From contig NZ_CP152413.1 of assembly GCF_038967635.1 (NCBI RefSeq), positions 6,700,001 through 6,764,000 on the forward strand: 64,000 nt of DNA. The letters run 5' to 3'. Of the stretch, positions 1-7,734 are shown piece by piece; the stretch's first letter is position 1, and every line of letters begins with the position of its first letter. This stretch comes from Bradyrhizobium sp. B124. GTDB taxonomy: Bacteria > Pseudomonadota > Alphaproteobacteria > Rhizobiales > Xanthobacteraceae. The notes below the pieces were generated by a model. That model made no database searches. It saw nothing but the letters and a program-made list of their open reading frames with translations, and had not been told where the DNA came from. Both the position numbers and the translations under genes were made by a program.

Positions 1-111
1 GCTCAGTCAGCGGGCGTATTGGTCAGCAAGACCAGCTGACCCAAAACTGACCGCGCCGGTGTGCCAGTAGATTGGTTTCCCGTCTCCCTTGAATCGAGAA
101 CCATCCTCATC

Positions 112-156
112 GTCGTCCCGGCCTAGTGCGCAATTGCGTACGGGGGCCGGGACGAC
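112..156. repeat. Short palindromic intergenic repeat
   Basis: The arms GTCGTCCCGGCC (112-123) and GGCCGGGACGAC (145-156) are exact reverse complements and enclose a core containing GCGCAATTGCG. A very similar core (gtgcgcaattgcgcac) lies in the element at 7607-7668, so this is a dispersed family. Confidence 0.7.
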
Positions 157-207
157 AGCGGAATTTGAGACGTGCAGATGCCTAGCAACTTGCGCCACGC
201 ACTCGGT

Positions 208-328
208 GTCGTCCTGGCGAAGGCCAGGACCCATTACCCCAGGTCTCGATTGTTGTGCGACGTTGGGGCCGCGAGCGTATTCATCACCGAATGCGGTGGT
301 AATGGGTCCTGGCTTTCGCCAGGACGAC
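208..328. repeat. Long inverted repeat, MITE/REP-like
   Basis: A roughly 31-bp arm beginning GTCGTCCTGGCGAAGGCC at 208 recurs as its reverse complement ending at 328, with one mismatch, around a spacer of about 60 bp. There is no coding content. It looks like a non-autonomous palindromic element. Confidence 0.7.
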
Positions 329-391
329 GAACGGAGAGGCTCCCGCCGAGACGACGAACTTGAGACAGATCGCGCCGCGATGGCTCTTCGC

Positions 392-694
392 CTAGCTCAC
401 ATAGACGAGGCTATAAACATACGACTTCGTCCCCTTCCGGCTCACCCGGTCGCCTTCCGGTGGGTGATCGCCCTGATCGGCCGGCAACACGTTCCAGGGG
501 CGGCCGGTGCAGGTTTGGCTCTGAGGGGCCCGGGCCAACCTGCTCCAGCCCGGCCGGTGCTCGATCCAGAAATCCCGATCCTGGTGCTGGTAGCCGACGG
601 TTCCATCGGGGCGGGTGTTCCGGACAACGCTGTGGACGAGGACGTCATCCTGCCGGCGCAGCTCGAATCTCTCCCGGTTTTGCGGAGCGGCCAT
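392..694 (-). CDS. Uncharacterised 100-residue protein, probably Zur-regulated
   Basis: I do not recognise the family. The ATG at 694 is preceded by GAGGAACTC on the minus strand, a good ribosome binding site, which supports it as real. The protein is polar, with no signal peptide or membrane segment. The first half (NRERFELRRQDD, then a Gly-Tyr-Gln-His and an FWIEHRPGW stretch) looks more protein-like than the C-terminal half, which could be shifted or degenerate. It is divergent from the zinc uptake operon and shares its 44-bp intergenic region, which holds a Zur-type palindrome 28 bp from this start. By position it should be zinc-repressed. No function can be assigned. Confidence 0.5.
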   Translation of the reverse strand: MAAPQNRERFELRRQDDVLVHSVVRNTRPDGTVGYQHQDRDFWIEHRPGWSRLARAPQSQTCTGRPWNVLPADQGDHPPEGDRVSRKGTKSYVYSLVYVS

Positions 695-721
695 GAGTTC
701 CTCGTTGGTAGACTCGCGTTA

Positions 722-736
722 TGTTATAATATAACA
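722..736. promoter_or_regulatory. Zur box overlapping a -10 element
   Basis: TGTTATAATATAACA is a 7-1-7 perfect palindrome matching the alphaproteobacterial Zur operator (TGTTATA half-sites). It contains TATAAT at 725-730, which would serve as the -10 element for the rightward zinc operon, so Zur binding would occlude RNA polymerase. It lies between two divergent starts (694 and 745). It is the only such site seen in the window. Confidence 0.85.
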
Positions 737-744
737 GTTTGGCC

Positions 745-942
745 ATGGCGCATACGCACTCCCACGACGACCACCACCATCACGGCCACAGCCATCCCCA
801 CGGGCACAGCCATGGCCCCTCGGCGCATCCGGCCCAGGCCGCGCCTTGGTCGATCCTGCGCATGCCCGTGCCGGCCCGGCTGGGCGCGGCGCTCGCGGTC
901 TCGGCCTGCCTGTGGGCCGTCGTCTGGCTGGCGATGAGGTGA
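745..942 (+). CDS. His-rich mini membrane protein of the zinc operon
   Basis: A 65-residue product starting MAHTHSHDDHHHHGHSH, with about ten histidines in the first 25 residues, followed by a linker and one C-terminal transmembrane helix (GAALAVSACLWAVVWLAM). The ATG at 745 is only 8 bp after the Zur box and has no Shine-Dalgarno sequence; a TTG at 739 is the alternative. Either way the mRNA would be nearly leaderless. It lies immediately before znuC. The His cluster suggests zinc binding near the membrane, perhaps as a buffer or accessory to the ZnuBC permease; that is inference. Confidence 0.7.
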   Translation: MAHTHSHDDHHHHGHSHPHGHSHGPSAHPAQAAPWSILRMPVPARLGAALAVSACLWAVVWLAMR

Positions 943-1704
943 ATGATGGGGTCTCCGCTTGTCACCTTCCGCGACGTCACGCTCGGCTATGACCGGCACC
1001 CGGCGGTGCATCATCTCAACGGCGCGGTCGAGGCGGGCGCGCTGCTCGCGGTGATCGGCCCGAACGGCGCCGGCAAGTCGACGCTGCTGCGCGGCATCGC
1101 CGGCGTGCTGAAGCCGCTGTCGGGCGTGATCGATCTCGACGGGCTCGACCACCGCGACATCGCCTATCTGCCGCAATCCGCCGACATCGACCGTACGTTT
1201 CCGATCTCGGTGTTCGATTTCGTCGGCACCGGGCTGTGGCGCGCGACCGGCTTCTTCGGCGGCATCGGCAACGCCGCGCGCGACAAGATTTTGGCGGCCC
1301 TCGCGGCCGTCGGCCTCAACGGCTTCGAGAACCGCCCGATCGGCACGCTGTCCGGCGGCCAGATGCAGCGCATGCTGTTCGCGCGTGTGCTGCTGCAGGA
1401 CGCCCGCCTGATCGTGCTCGACGAACCGTTCAATGCCATCGATGCCAAGACCACCGCCGATCTCCTGACGCTGGTGAAACGCTGGAACGGCGAGGGGCGC
1501 ACGGTGCTGGCGGCGCTGCACGACCTCGACATGGTGCGCAACAATTTCCCGGAAACGCTGCTGTTGGCGCGCGGCCCGGTGGAATGGGGCCCGACCGCGG
1601 AGACGCTGACCGCGGACAATCTGACGGTCGCGATGCGGATGTGCGAGGCGTTCGACGACAGTGCCGCGGCGTGCGCCGCCGATCCGCGCTCACGGGCCGC
1701 CTGA
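943..1704 (+). CDS. znuC: Zinc ABC transporter ATP-binding protein
   Basis: The 253-residue ATPase has Walker A GPNGAGKST at 39-47, the signature LSGGQ near 135 and Walker B LIVLDEP near 156-162, followed by an H-loop (AALHDLD). It energises high-affinity Zn(II) import across the inner membrane with the next two genes. The start (ATG 943 or 946) abuts the stop of the His-rich peptide gene, so it is in the same transcript under the Zur box at 722. The family also includes manganese importers; the Zur site and the neighbouring zinc genes favour zinc. Confidence 0.93.
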   Translation: MMGSPLVTFRDVTLGYDRHPAVHHLNGAVEAGALLAVIGPNGAGKSTLLRGIAGVLKPLSGVIDLDGLDHRDIAYLPQSADIDRTFPISVFDFVGTGLWRATGFFGGIGNAARDKILAALAAVGLNGFENRPIGTLSGGQMQRMLFARVLLQDARLIVLDEPFNAIDAKTTADLLTLVKRWNGEGRTVLAALHDLDMVRNNFPETLLLARGPVEWGPTAETLTADNLTVAMRMCEAFDDSAAACAADPRSRAA

Positions 1705-1709
1705 CGCCG

Positions 1710-2579
1710 ATGCTGACTGACGCGCTGATCACGCCCTTCACCGAATTCGAGTTCATGCGCCGCGCGCTCGCCGCGGTGATCGCGCTGTCGCTCGGCGGTG
1801 CGCCGATCGGCGTATTCCTGATGCTGCGGCGGATGAGCCTGGTCGGCGACGCCATGGCGCATGCGATCCTGCCGGGCGCTGCGATCGGTTTCCTGCTGTC
1901 CGGGCTCAATCTGTTCGCGATGACGACCGGCGGCCTGATTGCCGGCTTTGCGGTGGCGCTGCTCGCCGGCCTCGTCGCCCGCACCACGGAGCTGAAGGAA
2001 GACGCCTCACTTGCGACCTTCTATCTGGTCTCGCTCGCGCTCGGTGTCACCATCGTCTCCATCAAGGGCACCAATATCGACCTGCTGCACGTGCTGTTCG
2101 GCAATATCCTGGCGATGGACGACCAGACCCTGCTGGTGATCGCGTTCAACGCCACCATCACGCTGCTGGTGCTCGCGGTGATCTATCGTCCGCTGGTGAT
2201 CGAATGCGTCGATCCGGTATTCCTGCGCACCGTGAGCCGGGCCGGCGCGCCGGCGCATCTCGCCTTCCTGGCGCTGGTCGTGGTCAACCTCGTCAACGGC
2301 TTCCACGCGCTCGGCACGCTGCTCGGCGTCGGGCTGATGATCCTGCCTGCCGGCATCGCGCGGTTCTGGTCGCGCGACATCACCACCATGATCTGCATCG
2401 CGGTCGCGAGCGCGATTGTTTCGGGCTATGCCGGGCTGGTGCTGTCGTACCAGACCCGGATTCCCTCCGGCCCCGCGATCATCCTGGTTGCGGCCGGGCT
2501 CTATATCGTGTCGCTGCTGTTCGGCAATGTCAGCGGCCTGGTGCGGCAGCTGTTCCCCGGCCGCCATCTCGAGGCGTGA
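1710..2579 (+). CDS. znuB: Zinc ABC transporter permease
   Basis: A 289-residue ABC-3 family permease with about eight transmembrane segments. The segment EFEFMRRALAAV followed by GAPIGVFLMLRRMSLVGDAM is the usual N-terminal region of ZnuB/TroC/MntB permeases, and SHAILPG-type residues appear as AHAILPGAAIG. The ATG at 1710 begins 5 bp after the znuC stop; a longer same-frame opening upstream is only znuC shadow. It forms the membrane channel for Zn(II) delivered by ZnuA. Confidence 0.92.
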   Translation: MLTDALITPFTEFEFMRRALAAVIALSLGGAPIGVFLMLRRMSLVGDAMAHAILPGAAIGFLLSGLNLFAMTTGGLIAGFAVALLAGLVARTTELKEDASLATFYLVSLALGVTIVSIKGTNIDLLHVLFGNILAMDDQTLLVIAFNATITLLVLAVIYRPLVIECVDPVFLRTVSRAGAPAHLAFLALVVVNLVNGFHALGTLLGVGLMILPAGIARFWSRDITTMICIAVASAIVSGYAGLVLSYQTRIPSGPAIILVAAGLYIVSLLFGNVSGLVRQLFPGRHLEA

Positions 2580-2584
2580 GGACG

Positions 2585-3457
2585 ATGCGGCGATTGTTCG
2601 GGTTGATCGGTCTGGCGCTGCTGCTGGCGAGCGGCGCGGCGCGCGCCGAAGAGCGCATCAACGTCGTTGCGAGCTTCTCGATCCTCGCCGACATGGTACG
2701 CAATGTCGGCGGCAACAGCGTCGACGTGGTGGCGCTGGTCGGACCCGACGGCGACGCGCATGTTTACGCGCCGACGCCGGCCGACGCCAAGAAGGTCGCC
2801 GACGCGAAGTTGCTGGCCATCAACGGCCTCGGCTTCGAGGGCTGGCTGCCGCGGCTGCTGCGGGCCTCCGGCAGCAAGGCGCCGGTCGCGGTGGCAACCA
2901 AGGGGATCATGCCACGGAAGATGGGCGGCCATGACGATCCGCATGCCTGGCAATCCGTCGCCAATGCGAAGATCTACGTCGTCAATATTCGCGACGGGCT
3001 GATTGCCGCGGCCCCCGACCAAGCCGGCGTCTTCAAGGCCAATGCCGACGCCTATCTGGCGAGGCTCGAGGCGCTCGACCGCGAGGTGCACGAGGCGGTG
3101 GCGAGAATACCGGACGCGCGGCGCAAGGTGATCTCGACCCACGACGCCTTCGGTTATTTCGCCGACGCCTACGGAATCACGTTTTTCTCGCCGCTCAGCG
3201 TCTCGACCGATTCCGAGCCCAGCGCACGCGATATCGCCGCCATCATCGCCCAGATCAAGGTCGCGAAAATTCCGGCAGTTTTTCTCGAAAACATCAGCGA
3301 TCCGCGCCTGATCGAGCGGATCGCGGCCGAGACCGGGGCCAGGGTCGGCGGGACCCTGTATTCGGACAGTTTGACGGCCGAAAAGGGCCAAGCACCCACT
3401 TACATTGATATGGTCAGGCACAATATAAAGGCCCTGACCAGCGCGCTCGCCAACTAG
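2585..3457 (+). CDS. znuA: Periplasmic zinc-binding protein of the Znu transporter
   Basis: This 290-residue cluster A-I binding protein has a signal peptide (about 1-21, ending GAARA) and the expected metal ligands: His near 59 (GDAHVYAPTP), His near 120 (DDPHAWQ), His near 186 (STHDAFGYF) and Asp near 260 (TLYSDSL). The acidic/His-rich loop typical of many ZnuA proteins is absent; the His cluster is instead on the small protein at 745. The start is 5 bp after znuB, so it is operonic. It captures Zn(II) in the periplasm and passes it to ZnuB. Confidence 0.92.
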   Translation: MRRLFGLIGLALLLASGAARAEERINVVASFSILADMVRNVGGNSVDVVALVGPDGDAHVYAPTPADAKKVADAKLLAINGLGFEGWLPRLLRASGSKAPVAVATKGIMPRKMGGHDDPHAWQSVANAKIYVVNIRDGLIAAAPDQAGVFKANADAYLARLEALDREVHEAVARIPDARRKVISTHDAFGYFADAYGITFFSPLSVSTDSEPSARDIAAIIAQIKVAKIPAVFLENISDPRLIERIAAETGARVGGTLYSDSLTAEKGQAPTYIDMVRHNIKALTSALAN

Positions 3458-3508
3458 GGGCAGGGGCCTCCCTGCCTGGATTGAGCGCGGCCCCAATTCG
3501 GAGTTGTT

Positions 3509-4561
3509 ATGGCTGAAGCTTCGCAAAAAATTCCAGTGACCGTGCTGACGGGCTATCTCGGCGCCGGCAAGACCACGCTGCTGAACCGCATCCTGTCGGA
3601 AAACCACGGCAAGAAGTACGCCGTCATCGTCAACGAATTCGGCGAGATCGGCATCGACAACGACCTCATCATCGGCGCCGATGAGGAAGTGTTCGAGATG
3701 AACAATGGCTGCGTCTGCTGCACGGTGCGCGGCGACCTCGTCCGCATCATGGACGGGTTGATGAAGCGCAAGGGCAAGTTCGACGCCATCATCGTCGAGA
3801 CCACCGGCCTTGCCGATCCGGCGCCGGTCGCGCAGACCTTCTTCGTCGACGAGGACGTGCAGAAGAACGCCCGGCTCGATGCGGTGGTGACCGTCGCTGA
3901 TGCCAAGTGGCTGAGCGATCGCCTCAAGGACGCGCCGGAAGCCAAGAACCAGATCGCGTTCGCCGACGTCATCGTGCTGAACAAGACCGACCTGGTCTCG
4001 AAGGCGGAGCTCGCCGAAGTCGAGGCCCGCATCCGCGGCATCAATCCGTACGCAAAGCTGCATCGCACCGAGCGTTGCCAGGTCGGGATCGCCGACGTGC
4101 TGGAGCGCGGCGCATTCGACCTCGACCGCATCCTTGAGATCGAGCCCGATTTCCTCGAGGCCGGCGACGGTCACGACCATGATCATCACCACCACGACCA
4201 CGGTCATGACCATAATCACCATCACCACGATCACGGCCATGGGCTGAAGCACTATCACGACGAGGAAATGCAATCGCTGTCGCTGCGCTCGGAGAAGCCG
4301 CTCGATCCGACCAAGTTCATGCCCTGGCTGCAGAACCTCGTCGCCACCGAAGGCCAGAAGATCCTGCGCTCGAAGGGCATCCTCGCCTTCACCGGCGATG
4401 ACGACCGCTACGTGTTCCAGGGCGTCCACATGATGCTGGAGGGCGATCATCAGCGGAAGTGGAAGGACGGCGAGAAGCGTGAAAGCCGCGTCGTGTTCAT
4501 CGGTCGCGAATTGCCGGAGCAGGCGATCCGCGACGGCTTCGAGCAGTGCATCACCACGTGA
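3509..4561 (+). CDS. COG0523 (CobW/ZNG1) GTPase metallochaperone
   Basis: The 350-residue G3E GTPase has Walker A GYLGAGKT at 15-22, the metal-binding CxCC motif GCVCC at 67-71, a guanine-specificity NKTD near 158 and a His/Asp-rich stretch at roughly 221-248 before the C-terminal domain. COG0523 proteins in Zur regulons deliver zinc to client enzymes under zinc limitation. It lies 51 bp after znuA, with a small hairpin but no poly-T between, and no second Zur box was found, so co-transcription from 722 is likely. RBS GGAG lies ahead of ATG 3509. Cobalamin biosynthesis (CobW proper) is less likely because no cob genes are nearby. Confidence 0.9.
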   Translation: MAEASQKIPVTVLTGYLGAGKTTLLNRILSENHGKKYAVIVNEFGEIGIDNDLIIGADEEVFEMNNGCVCCTVRGDLVRIMDGLMKRKGKFDAIIVETTGLADPAPVAQTFFVDEDVQKNARLDAVVTVADAKWLSDRLKDAPEAKNQIAFADVIVLNKTDLVSKAELAEVEARIRGINPYAKLHRTERCQVGIADVLERGAFDLDRILEIEPDFLEAGDGHDHDHHHHDHGHDHNHHHHDHGHGLKHYHDEEMQSLSLRSEKPLDPTKFMPWLQNLVATEGQKILRSKGILAFTGDDDRYVFQGVHMMLEGDHQRKWKDGEKRESRVVFIGRELPEQAIRDGFEQCITT

Positions 4562-5580
4562 TGAAAGAGTTCGATCCGGGCGAGGTCCCTTCTTCCATCG
4601 TTTCGATCACCGACCGCGTCAAGCCGCTTCCGCTCGGCGCGGCGGTCGGCTCAGTGCATTTTCTCGGCGACCGCGCGTTCTTCGTCGGCGCCGAGGAGAG
4701 CGTCGCGATCGCGACCGCCGACGGCGAGATCACGCGGACCGAGACTCATTTCGGCGCCATCCTGTGCGCGGCCTCCGACGGCAAGCGGCTCGTCACCGGC
4801 GGTGACGACGGCAAGCTGATCGCGATCGACGCCAAGGGCGAGACCTCTGTCATTGCGACCGACGCCAAGCGGCGCTGGATCGACAATGTCGCGCTGCACA
4901 GCGACGGCACCGTGGCGTGGTCGGCGGGCAAGACCGCGTTCGTGCGCAATCCCAAGGGCGAAGAGAAAACCTTCGAGGTGCCGTCGACCGTCGGCGGGCT
5001 GGCGTTCGCGCCGAAGGGCCTGCGACTTGCGATCGCGCACTACAACGGCGTGACCTTGTGGTTTCCCAACATGGCCGCCAATCCGGAATTCCTGGAATGG
5101 GCCGGCTCGCATCTCGCGGTCTCTTTCAGCCCGGACAACAAGTTTCTTGTCACGGCGATGCACGAGGCCGCGATGCATGGCTGGCGGCTCGCCGACAACC
5201 GGCACATGCGGATGAGCGGCTATCCCGGCCGCGTGCGCTCGATGTCATGGAGCGCCGGCGGCAAGGGGCTTGCGACCTCGGGCGCCGATACCGTGATCGT
5301 CTGGCCGTTCACGAGCAAGGACGGGCCGATGGGCAAGGAGCCGGCGATGCTGGCGCCGATGCCGGCGCGGGTCGCGGTGGTCGCCTGTCATCCGAAGAAC
5401 GACATCATGGCGGTCGGCTATGCCGATGGCACCGTGCTGATGGTCCGGCTCGAGGACGGTGCCGAGATCCTGGTGCGTCGGAATGCCGGTACCGCGGTGT
5501 CCGCGCTGGGGTGGAATGCCAAGGGCACGCTGCTCGCCTACGGCACGGAAGATGGTGACGCGGGCATCCTGGAAATGTAA
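4561..5580 (+). CDS. WD40-repeat protein coupled to the COG0523 GTPase
   Basis: The 339-residue protein folds as a WD40-type propeller: repeated hydrophobic-strand and DGK/DG turns (GGDDGKLIAID, SFSPDNKFLVTAM, SGADTVIVWPF, GYADGTVLMVRL). There is no signal peptide, so it should be cytoplasmic. Its ATG at 4561 overlaps the TGA of the GTPase gene (TGATG), implying translational coupling; a GTG at 4546 is possible but less likely. Pairing of COG0523 with a WD40 protein in zinc-responsive clusters recurs in alphaproteobacteria as far as I know. It may scaffold the chaperone and its clients; that is inference. Confidence 0.85.
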   Translation: MKEFDPGEVPSSIVSITDRVKPLPLGAAVGSVHFLGDRAFFVGAEESVAIATADGEITRTETHFGAILCAASDGKRLVTGGDDGKLIAIDAKGETSVIATDAKRRWIDNVALHSDGTVAWSAGKTAFVRNPKGEEKTFEVPSTVGGLAFAPKGLRLAIAHYNGVTLWFPNMAANPEFLEWAGSHLAVSFSPDNKFLVTAMHEAAMHGWRLADNRHMRMSGYPGRVRSMSWSAGGKGLATSGADTVIVWPFTSKDGPMGKEPAMLAPMPARVAVVACHPKNDIMAVGYADGTVLMVRLEDGAEILVRRNAGTAVSALGWNAKGTLLAYGTEDGDAGILEM

Positions 5581-5624
5581 GAGATCGCTGCATCGTTCTC
5601 GGACGAGGAAGAATCGGCAGCGTC

Positions 5625-6341
5625 ATGCGATTTCTCACCACATTCCAGCTCGCCGACTTCATCGACACGCTGGTCAGCCTGACGACAGCTTTCGTGCTCG
5701 GTACACTGATCGGGGCCGAACGGCAGTACCGGCAGCGCACCGCGGGGTTGCGCACCAATGTGCTGGTCGCGGTCGGTGCGGCCGCCTTCGTCGACCTCGC
5801 GATGCATCTGGCCGGCGCTGATGGCGCGGTGCGGGTGATCGCTTATGTGGTGTCGGGGATCGGCTTCCTCGGCGCCGGCGTCATCATGAAGCAGGGCATG
5901 GACGTGCGCGGGCTCAACACCGCGGCGACGCTGTGGGCCTCGGCCGCGGTCGGCTCCTGCGCCGGCGCGGACCTGGTGGCGCAGGCGGCGGCGTTGACCG
6001 TGTTCGTGATCGCCGGCAACACGCTGCTGCGTCCGCTGGTCAATGCCATCAACCGCATTCCGCTGAACGAGAAGGCCTCGGAGGCAACCTACTACTTCAA
6101 GCTCGTGGTGACCCCCGAGGCGCTGCCCGACATGCGCGACCGCCTGGTGGAGAAGCTCGAGGTCGCGAACTATCCGGTCGCCGATGTCAACGTGGTCGAG
6201 GCCGGCGACGACTTCCTCGAGATCGTGGCGGAGCTGGTCTCGACCGCGGTCGACCCCAACGAGCTGAATGCCGTTGTGGTCGACTTGCAGCATCAGCCCG
6301 GCGTGCGGCACGTAACCTGGGAAATCAGCACCACGGATTGA
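5625..6341 (+). CDS. mgtC: MgtC/SapB family membrane protein
   Basis: A 238-residue protein with an N-terminal MgtC/SapB domain of about four transmembrane helices (TTAFVLGTLIGAERQ, RTAGLRTNVLVAVGAAAFV, GIGFLGAGVIMKQG, GLNTAATLWASAAVGSCAGA) and a C-terminal ACT-like cytoplasmic domain of about 90 residues. MgtC proteins support growth at low Mg2+ and modulate F1Fo ATP synthase in enterics. No magnesium riboswitch or PhoP-like box is obvious in the 44-bp upstream gap. It may be read from the zinc operon or its own promoter. Confidence 0.85.
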   Translation: MRFLTTFQLADFIDTLVSLTTAFVLGTLIGAERQYRQRTAGLRTNVLVAVGAAAFVDLAMHLAGADGAVRVIAYVVSGIGFLGAGVIMKQGMDVRGLNTAATLWASAAVGSCAGADLVAQAAALTVFVIAGNTLLRPLVNAINRIPLNEKASEATYYFKLVVTPEALPDMRDRLVEKLEVANYPVADVNVVEAGDDFLEIVAELVSTAVDPNELNAVVVDLQHQPGVRHVTWEISTTD

Positions 6342-6421
6342 GGCGAGGTTCCCGCAGGCGCTGCTCGGGAACCATGCGGTGGCCGGATCGTTGACCTCGC
6401 TGACAATCGCGGGTGAACGAC

Positions 6422-6727
6422 ATGGCTGCGGATCGGACCAGGCTGCGGAACGACGTGCTGATCGCCGCCACACTGGTGGTGGCGGGCGTTGCGATCGCGG
6501 TGCTGTCGCTGCACGCGATCAACGCTGCCCCGCCGCAAGAGATGGCGCAGGCGACTCAGCCGCTACAGACGACGCCGCCCGCCGAGTCAAAACCCGGCGG
6601 CGAGCGGCCGACCACGCCGGCACCGGAGCCTGCGCGTCCCGACGCTGAGGCACAGAAGGCCGGCGCCAGGCCGGCGCTGCCGCCGGCGCCCGCCGAGAAG
6701 ATCGCGCCGCCGATCGAGAAGAAATAG
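6422..6727 (+). CDS. Small Pro-rich membrane-anchored protein
   Basis: The 101-residue product has one N-terminal transmembrane helix (VLIAATLVVAGVAIAVLSL, about residues 14-32) followed by a Pro/Ala/Glu-rich tail ending KIAPPIEKK. The tail is low-complexity, probably periplasmic and unstructured. ATG 6422 with GGGTGA upstream is preferred to GTG 6413. Family and function are unknown. Confidence 0.6.
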   Translation: MAADRTRLRNDVLIAATLVVAGVAIAVLSLHAINAAPPQEMAQATQPLQTTPPAESKPGGERPTTPAPEPARPDAEAQKAGARPALPPAPAEKIAPPIEKK

Positions 6728-6859
6728 CAGAACCGCGAGCCTGCCGACGGGTCTGCATTGTGACGCGCATTTGACTGATGCTGCCGATTATACGGTCTCG
6801 CCTCCGCCCTCCGCGCCCGCCATAATCTGCCGGCACACCAACGACAGATGGGGCACTTC

Positions 6860-7600
6860 ATGAAGATCGAGGACGTCCGGCGCACCGCCTATTCGATGCC
6901 GCTCACCAACCCGTCGTTTCCGCCGGGGCCATATCGGTTCTTCGACCGCGAATATTTCATCATCACCTACAAGACCGACCCCGAAGCGCTGGCGGCCGTG
7001 GTGCCGGAGCCGCTCGAGGTCGCCGAGCCTGTCGTGAAGTACGAATTCATCCGCATGCCGGACTCGACCGGCTTCGGCGACTACACCGAGACCGGGCAGG
7101 TGATCCCGGTCCGGTTCAAGGGCGAGCTCGGAGCCTATACCCACGCGATGTATCTCGACGACGAGGCCCCGATCGCCGGCGGCCGTGAGCTGTGGGGATT
7201 TCCGAAGAAGCTGGCGCGGCCCAAGATCGCGGTCGAGAGCGACGTGCTGGTCGGCTCGCTGCATTACGGCTCGGTGCTCTGCGCCTCCGCCACGATGGGC
7301 TACAAGTACCACAAGGTCGATCACGACACGGTCTTGAACGCGATGAAGGCGCCGAACTTCATCCTGAAGATCATTCCGCATGTCGACGGCACGCCGCGGA
7401 TCTGCGAGCTGGTGCGCTTCCATCTCGACGACATCACCTTGAAGGAGGCCTGGACCGGCCCCGCCGCGCTCGGCCTGTTTCCGCACGCGCTGTGCGACGT
7501 CGCCCGCCTGCCGGTGCGCGAAGTGGTCTCGGCGCTGCACTACAAGGCGGATTTGACGCTGGGCCTCGGCTCGGTCGCGTTCGACTACATGGCGAAGTGA
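6860..7600 (+). CDS. adc: Acetoacetate decarboxylase
   Basis: The 246-residue protein carries the Schiff-base motif of acetoacetate decarboxylases, [11 protein letters not shown], whose first Lys forms the imine and second Lys perturbs its pKa, along with the preceding GGRE context and a C-terminal beta-rich half. It converts acetoacetate to acetone and CO2. ATG 6860 gives the usual family length and has GGGG six bases upstream; ATG 6848 would add four residues. It stands alone, without CoA-transferase or butanol genes nearby, so a role in ketone-body or PHB turnover is possible but not shown. Confidence 0.9.
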   Translation: MKIEDVRRTAYSMPLTNPSFPPGPYRFFDREYFIITYKTDPEALAAVVPEPLEVAEPVVKYEFIRMPDSTGFGDYTETGQVIPVRFKGELGAYTHAMYLDDEAPIAGGRELWGFPKKLARPKIAVESDVLVGSLHYGSVLCASATMGYKYHKVDHDTVLNAMKAPNFILKIIPHVDGTPRICELVRFHLDDITLKEAWTGPAALGLFPHALCDVARLPVREVVSALHYKADLTLGLGSVAFDYMAK

Positions 7601-7606
7601 GCCGCT

Positions 7607-7668
7607 GTCATTCCCGGTGCGCAATTGCGCACCGGTGGGCTTGGCCCTTCGGGCCAGCCCGGAATGAC
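7607..7668. repeat. Palindromic intergenic repeat
   Basis: It begins GTCATTCCCGG and ends CCGGAATGAC, with an inner GTGCGCAATTGCGCAC palindrome and a GGCCCTTCGGGCC hairpin. It lies between the convergent adc and hss genes and could act as a bidirectional terminator. Related termini occur at 26891-26985. Confidence 0.75.
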
Positions 7669-7734
7669 GAGAGCCAGCCGATCTCGCCGGCTACTGTGCA
7701 TGGGGTTGTTTTCGAGATTTGGCCGGAAGGCCTC

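Larger units (their letters stand above)
1..391. other. Non-coding segment with two palindromic repeats
   Basis: No reading frame here has a convincing start, ribosome binding site or recognisable protein. The stretch is explained by two inverted-repeat elements, at 112-156 and 208-328, listed separately. It separates whatever lies left of the window from the zinc block. Confidence 0.6.

Noticed and set aside
1236-2579. 447-codon frame covering znuB as a longer protein
   Set aside because: The first part is out-of-frame znuC; ATG 1710 gives the standard permease length.
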